Shown here one piece after another: positions 14,420-16,740 of a stretch of DNA of 16,740 nucleotides. Position 1 is the stretch's first letter; each line of letters begins with the position of its first letter. The stretch lies in NCBI GenBank assembly GCA_037440525.1, contig JBBITW010000073.1, positions 1-16,740 on the forward strand, written 5' to 3'. Made by a program: the position numbers and the translations under genes. The notes beneath the pieces were generated by a model. That model did not search any database and was not told the DNA's origin. It worked only from the letters and a program-made list of their open reading frames with translations. The stretch is from JBBITW01 sp037440525 (GTDB taxonomy: Bacteria; Desulfobacterota; BSN033; UBA1163).

Positions 14420-14864
14420 AGATTTTTATTCCCTTTCTTCAGTTTTTCCTCATTGTCTCTCAATTCTTCACCATAACGGGAATAAAGCTCGTCACCTTTC
14501 TCCTTTCCAAACTCCCTTATTAAGAAATCTCGTTAGCAACTTCCACCATGAGCAATAAGCTCTTCCAGTGCAGTTTCAGGTTTATTGGTTCCTCACCGAC
14601 CTCTTTAACATCTGTTTCAATTAGAGGTCTGTATTTATCCCTTTGAAGAGTATTGTAATAAATCTTTTTTATAATATCATATTCATACCCAGTTACTTCT
14701 GACACTTCCCAAAATGCGTCGTGAACATTTTTTGCTTCCCCTCTTTCTACCAAAGTATTGACGTAACTCACAATTTTATTTGGAGGAAGGTCTCCACTTC
14801 CATATTTTCTACCCCGACCCGATTTCCATTCCCTCCTTTCTCCATTCCGATTAACTTTTTCCAT
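14416..14864 (-). pseudogene. Unknown gene upstream of brnT, probably frameshifted
   Basis: An open frame from ATG 14864 to TAA 14520 encodes 114 aa (start MEKVNRNGERREW, end LLLMVEVANEIS). The reading then continues in another frame from about 14528 to TGA 14416, giving RDFLIREFGKEKGDELYSRY and a Lys/Glu-rich tail ending GNKNL. The second part is lysine/glutamate-rich like the first and its stop overlaps the brnT TTG, which is what an intact upstream gene would do. I therefore read it as one gene of about 150 codons with a single frameshift near 14525. No family is recognised; the first 20 residues are basic and the middle is helical. The ribosome site is weak. Two independent short ORFs is the alternative. 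Confidence 0.45.
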
Positions 14865-15054
14865 GTTGGTAGGGATTGACCTATAACGATTTTCTGCCAG
14901 AAACCCATCATATCTTTTTTAAAAATACCCCTCAGGAAAAGAGGAATTTGTATGATGAGGAGTTTTTTATTGCTCATCTTCTGGGCCTTGAATATCAAGG
15001 ATTATATTCATCTACAGACATTTTAAACCTTTTATTTTTAAATTTCAAGCAAGT

Positions 15055-15215
15055 ATGAAAGATAAGTGGCTTGATAAAAAGCAGACTGAAAACTATCTAA
15101 GAGTCAACCGTGTAACCCTATGGCGAAAGAGAAAAAAAGTCTGCTGAAATTCAAAGTGGTTGGAAGGCAGGTATTTTATAATACTGATTCTCTGAAAACG
15201 TGCAAAAGGAGGTGA
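15055..15215 (+). pseudogene. Excisionase-like helix-turn-helix gene, frameshifted
   Basis: From ATG 15055 the frame gives MKDKWLDKKQTENYLRVNRV followed by TLWRKRKK, the shape of a small MerR/excisionase helix (KQTENYLRVNRVTLWR compares with KEAAEYLGVSRSTLYR). It stops at TGA 15145. In the -1 frame the domain continues as SLLKFKVVGRQVFYNTDSLK up to TGA 15215, the usual beta-wing (compare LKFKKVGRRVYY). The switch lies at seven As (15132-15138). Either a decay mutation, a read error, or a -1 slip on A AAA AAA. Together it would make a protein of about 53 aa. It precedes the recombinase remnant, the normal xis-int order. Confidence 0.6.
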
Positions 15216-15221
15216 TGAAAA

Positions 15222-15314
15222 ATGGCGACAGCTAAAGAGATGCTTAATTTCTTCGAGGAACTCTACACTGAATTAGGAGAATTGTTAGGGTATGAAGAAG
15301 ATGAAGATAGCTAA
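15222..15314 (+). CDS. Small acidic ORF, 30 aa
   Basis: ATG at 15222 is preceded by AAAAGGAGGTGA (15204-15215), an unusually complete Shine-Dalgarno sequence at 6-nt spacing. The product, starting MATAKEMLNFFEELYTELGE and ending GYEEDEDS, is acidic and could form one amphipathic helix. The same frame continues after the TAA as a short acidic run to a TAG at 15336. No family is recognised. It may be a real small protein of the mobile element or the start of a gene removed by the deletion that truncated int. Confidence 0.4.
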   Translation: MATAKEMLNFFEELYTELGELLGYEEDEDS

Positions 15315-15338
15315 GAGGAAGCAGAGGAGGAAGATTAG

Positions 15339-15584
15339 TTAAACAAATCAACATTATTTCAAAAAAAGGTAGGGATAGAGGATTTTCGATTCCATGATTT
15401 GAGGCATACATTTGCCACAAGATTGGTCCAGGCTGGAGAAGACCTTTATAAAGTTCAAAAGCTATTGGGCCATAAATCTCCCTTTATGACCCAACGCTAC
15501 GCTCATCACTATCCAGAAAGTTTGAGGAGTACAGTAAAGGTTTTGGATAAAATTTATCACAATCTTAGCACGATTGAGGGATAG
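15339..15584 (+). pseudogene. Tyrosine recombinase (integrase) C-terminal remnant
   Basis: The open frame after TAG 15336 encodes about 81 aa of the catalytic domain of a phage-type integrase: FRFHDLRHTFATRLVQAG, then YKVQKLLGHKSPFMTQRYAH. The second catalytic box (HxxR in HDLR), the His of LGHK and the nucleophilic Tyr of RYAHH are present. The first Arg box and the whole core-binding domain, about two thirds of a normal 300-400 aa enzyme, are missing. A TTG at 15399 could initiate translation but the product would be inactive. It sits 36 bp from tRNA-Lys, the position expected for the integrase of an element using that tRNA. Confidence 0.88.
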
Positions 15585-15620
15585 GAAGCTTGTTCTATTG
15601 AGCTAACATATTGATTTTAT

Positions 15621-15696
15621 TGGTGAGCCGTGCAGGAATCGAACCTGCAACCTACTGATTAAGAGTCAGTTGCTCTACCGATTGAGCTAACGGCTC
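15621..15696 (-). tRNA. tRNA-Lys (anticodon CTT)
   Basis: On the - strand, 76 nt including an encoded CCA. Acceptor GAGCCGT pairs with ACGGCTC; D arm GCTC/GAGC; anticodon stem ACTGA/TCAGT with loop CTCTTAA, giving anticodon CTT; T arm GCAGG/CCTGC with loop TTCGATT; discriminator A then CCA. All four stems are fully paired. Its 3' 46 nt are duplicated at 13657-13702, marking it as the integration target of the neighbouring element. Confidence 0.96.
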
Positions 15697-15704
15697 ACCC
15701 ATTA

Positions 15705-15710
15705 ATTATA
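15705..15710 (-). promoter_or_regulatory. Possible -10 box of tRNA-Lys
   Basis: TATAAT on the - strand 8 nt before the mature 5' end of tRNA-Lys. No clear -35 is seen at 16-18 bp (the region is T-rich). Initiation would fall almost at the first tRNA base. Confidence 0.35.
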
Positions 15711-15813
15711 GCCCCTTCCTCTAAGACTAAAAACAAAATCTTTTGATAACCAAATAGTTCAACTATCCCAATTTATTATTATAAACTAACATTTGCCAGA
15801 TAAAAATTCAATC

Positions 15814-15828
15814 AAAAGGTTTCCTTTT
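15814..15828 (-). terminator. Weak hairpin overlapping the stop of the CBS gene
   Basis: On the - strand AAAAGG-AAA-CCTTTT overlaps the last bases of the stop codon and is followed by GATTGAATTTTTATC. The AT-rich 6-bp stem and displaced T-run make it only a possible terminator. Confidence 0.28.
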
Positions 15829-16486
15829 ACCACTCTTCCTTGACTGTGGCTACAGCCCAGGTAACATTAAAACCTTCTTTTTTGAGATTCTGAATTATTG
15901 CTTTAGGATTCTTCGTATCCAATCGAAGTGCAACTATCCAATCACCTCTCTTGTGCCTCGGTAAAAGTATCATGCTCAATATAGTAACCCTATGACTATT
16001 GATTATGGAAATGATCCTTTCCAGTTCACCAAACTTTTCTCCTAATCCCATAATGGTAATTCTTGACCCTTCCTGACCGATTCCTAATGTTCGGATTAAA
16101 AACCTCACGATGTCAGATTCGGTTACAATGCCAACTAATTTCGAATTATCCACCACAGGAAAAGAACCAATTTTTTCTTCTTGTCCAATCTTTAATGCAT
16201 CTTCCACTGGTGTATATGGGGTAAGGGCTACTGGATTCTTCTTCATAATATCTTTCACTTTCATTTGCGAAAGGAGGTAATTTAATTCGTGTATACTTAA
16301 CGATTTGGCACTCGAAGGGGCAGCTTCGAGAATATCATGTTTGGTAACGATTCCTACCAATCTCCCTTTATCAACAACTGGAAGCCTTCTGATATTCTTT
16401 TCCTTCATCACCTTTTGAGCATGCAAAACATATGTTTCAGGACTCACTGAAATGGGATTTTTTGTCATCACATCCTTGATTCTCAT
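15827..16486 (-). CDS. Two-CBS plus ACT-like domain protein (AcuB-like)
   Basis: 219-aa cytoplasmic protein with two CBS modules: residues about 1-58 (IKDVMTKNPISVSPET, RRLPVVDKGRLVGIVTKHDI) and 76-133 (VKDIMKKNPVALTPYT, GSFPVVDNSKLVGIVTESDI). Together they form one Bateman pair that normally binds an adenine nucleotide. Residues about 141-215 (RITIMGLGEKFGELERIISI through VTWAVATVKEEW) look like an ACT-type regulatory domain. This architecture matches proteins annotated as AcuB, common in anaerobic Desulfobacterota, whose exact role is unclear. GAGGAGGAAGG lies a few bases before the ATG, a strong start. It is monocistronic in this window and unrelated to the integrative element. Confidence 0.85.
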   Translation of the reverse strand: MRIKDVMTKNPISVSPETYVLHAQKVMKEKNIRRLPVVDKGRLVGIVTKHDILEAAPSSAKSLSIHELNYLLSQMKVKDIMKKNPVALTPYTPVEDALKIGQEEKIGSFPVVDNSKLVGIVTESDIVRFLIRTLGIGQEGSRITIMGLGEKFGELERIISIINSHRVTILSMILLPRHKRGDWIVALRLDTKNPKAIIQNLKKEGFNVTWAVATVKEEW

Positions 16487-16740
16487 ATACCTTCCTCCTC
16501 TTAAGTAGTTTATTTCCCATCATGGAAAATCGTCAGAAAATCCAAATGGAACAATGCTCATAAGTTTAGTTAATTTTTTACAAGAAGTCAAATAGATGTG
16601 TAAGGAAGCTTATATCAAGCATTTTGTGTAAAAAGCAAAAATGAACAGAAATGGGTGACACCTTTTCTCAACGCAAGTAAGAAGGAAAAATTGGGGTCAA
16701 ATCTTTATTCTTGACATTTATCAGATATTTTGATTACATA
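16487..16740. other. Gene-free right edge with a possible promoter
   Basis: No ORF is supported in these 254 bp. GGGTGACACCTTTTCTC (16653-16669) and TTGGGGTCAAATCTTTATTC (16691-16710) are followed by TTGACA (16711-16716) and TACATA (16735-16740, 18-bp spacing), so a + strand transcript may start just beyond the window. The GGGGTCAAATCTT-type string resembles sequence I associate with REP-associated tyrosine transposase genes, but this is from memory and weak. Confidence 0.3.

Larger units (their letters stand above)
13657..15666. mobile_element. Decayed integrative element in tRNA-Lys
   Basis: The region is bounded by a 46-bp direct repeat of the 3' part of tRNA-Lys: 13657-13702 and 15621-15666, identical at 44 of 46 positions and ending exactly at the CCA end of the tRNA. 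Immediately inside the intact tRNA lies a tyrosine recombinase remnant, preceded by a frameshifted excisionase-like gene and a small ORF. The rest carries a toxin-antitoxin pair and an unknown gene on the opposite strand. This is the usual layout of an element integrated at a tRNA 3' end with int next to attR. The int truncation and two frameshifts indicate that it can no longer move by itself. Confidence 0.82.

Noticed and set aside
14768..14998. 76-codon - strand frame overlapping the same region
   Set aside because: Overlaps the better-supported unknown gene in another frame and has no coding character.
14876..15058. 60-codon + strand frame with TTG start and ATGA overlap with the excisionase-like gene
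   Set aside because: Phe/Leu/Asn-rich translation without recognisable pattern; part of it (CCCCTCAGGAAAAGAGGAATT) looks like the AAGGGGAATT-type intergenic repeat near 6410, so it is probably not coding.
15597..15607. ATTGAGCTAAC, identical to part of the tRNA-Lys D arm (15681-15691), just downstream of the tRNA
   Set aside because: It could be a relic of another tRNA copy, but it is only 11 bp with no supporting flanking similarity.
16711..16716. Outward TTGACA at the right edge as a fourth palindromic element
   Set aside because: The inward sequence lacks the CTCTGAAAAA and GGGGAGGTGGGG arms, so it is not the same family.
1..16740. CRISPR arrays, rRNA genes and riboswitches
   Set aside because: No regularly spaced repeats, rRNA segments or recognisable aptamer motifs were seen on either strand.

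Overview
The window looks like a chromosomal segment of an anaerobic, Gram-negative bacterium, most likely a Desulfobacterota (deltaproteobacterial) relative. It is AT-leaning by eye, mostly uses good AGGAGG-type ribosome sites with occasional TTG starts, and combines a tungsten-type aldehyde ferredoxin oxidoreductase, tripartite tricarboxylate transporters (TTT), paired PilT ATPases and an AcuB-like CBS protein. The taxonomic call is an inference from gene content only.

Layout. (1) 1-288 is non-coding and holds a palindromic repeat element and a promoter for an endonuclease IV gene (289-1140, +). (2) A two-gene TTT membrane module, tctB-tctA (3114-1141, -), ends exactly where the endonuclease gene ends. 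(3) 3115-3522 is a divergent promoter region made largely of a second copy of the palindromic element. (4) A five-gene + strand operon follows (3523-10246): a thiamine-diphosphate (TPP) enzyme, tctC, tctB, tctA and an aldehyde ferredoxin oxidoreductase. I read it as an uptake and degradation unit: the transporter imports a carboxylate, the TPP enzyme could decarboxylate a 2-oxo acid to an aldehyde, and the oxidoreductase could oxidise the aldehyde with ferredoxin as acceptor. The substrate cannot be told from sequence. (5) A convergent, translationally coupled - strand operon (13428-10252) encodes two PilT-type retraction ATPases and a cyclic-nucleotide-binding/GAF sensor.

(6) 13657-15666 is a decayed integrative element in a tRNA-Lys gene. 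The intact tRNA-Lys(CTT) is at 15621-15696. A 46-bp copy of its 3' part (44/46 identical) lies about 2 kb away at 13657-13702. Between them are a truncated tyrosine recombinase next to the tRNA, a frameshifted excisionase-like helix-turn-helix gene, a small acidic ORF, a BrnT-like toxin with a CopG/BrnA-like antitoxin, and a frameshifted unknown gene. (7) The right end carries a two-CBS plus ACT-like regulator (16486-15827, -) and a gene-free edge.

The most unusual feature is a family of palindromic elements at 88-236, 3186-3442 and (half copy) 13473-13559. All five visible ends carry an outward-pointing TTGACA. At three of those ends a plausible -10 box lies 16 bp further out, so the elements seem to supply -35 boxes to flanking operons, including both divergent operons at 3186-3442.
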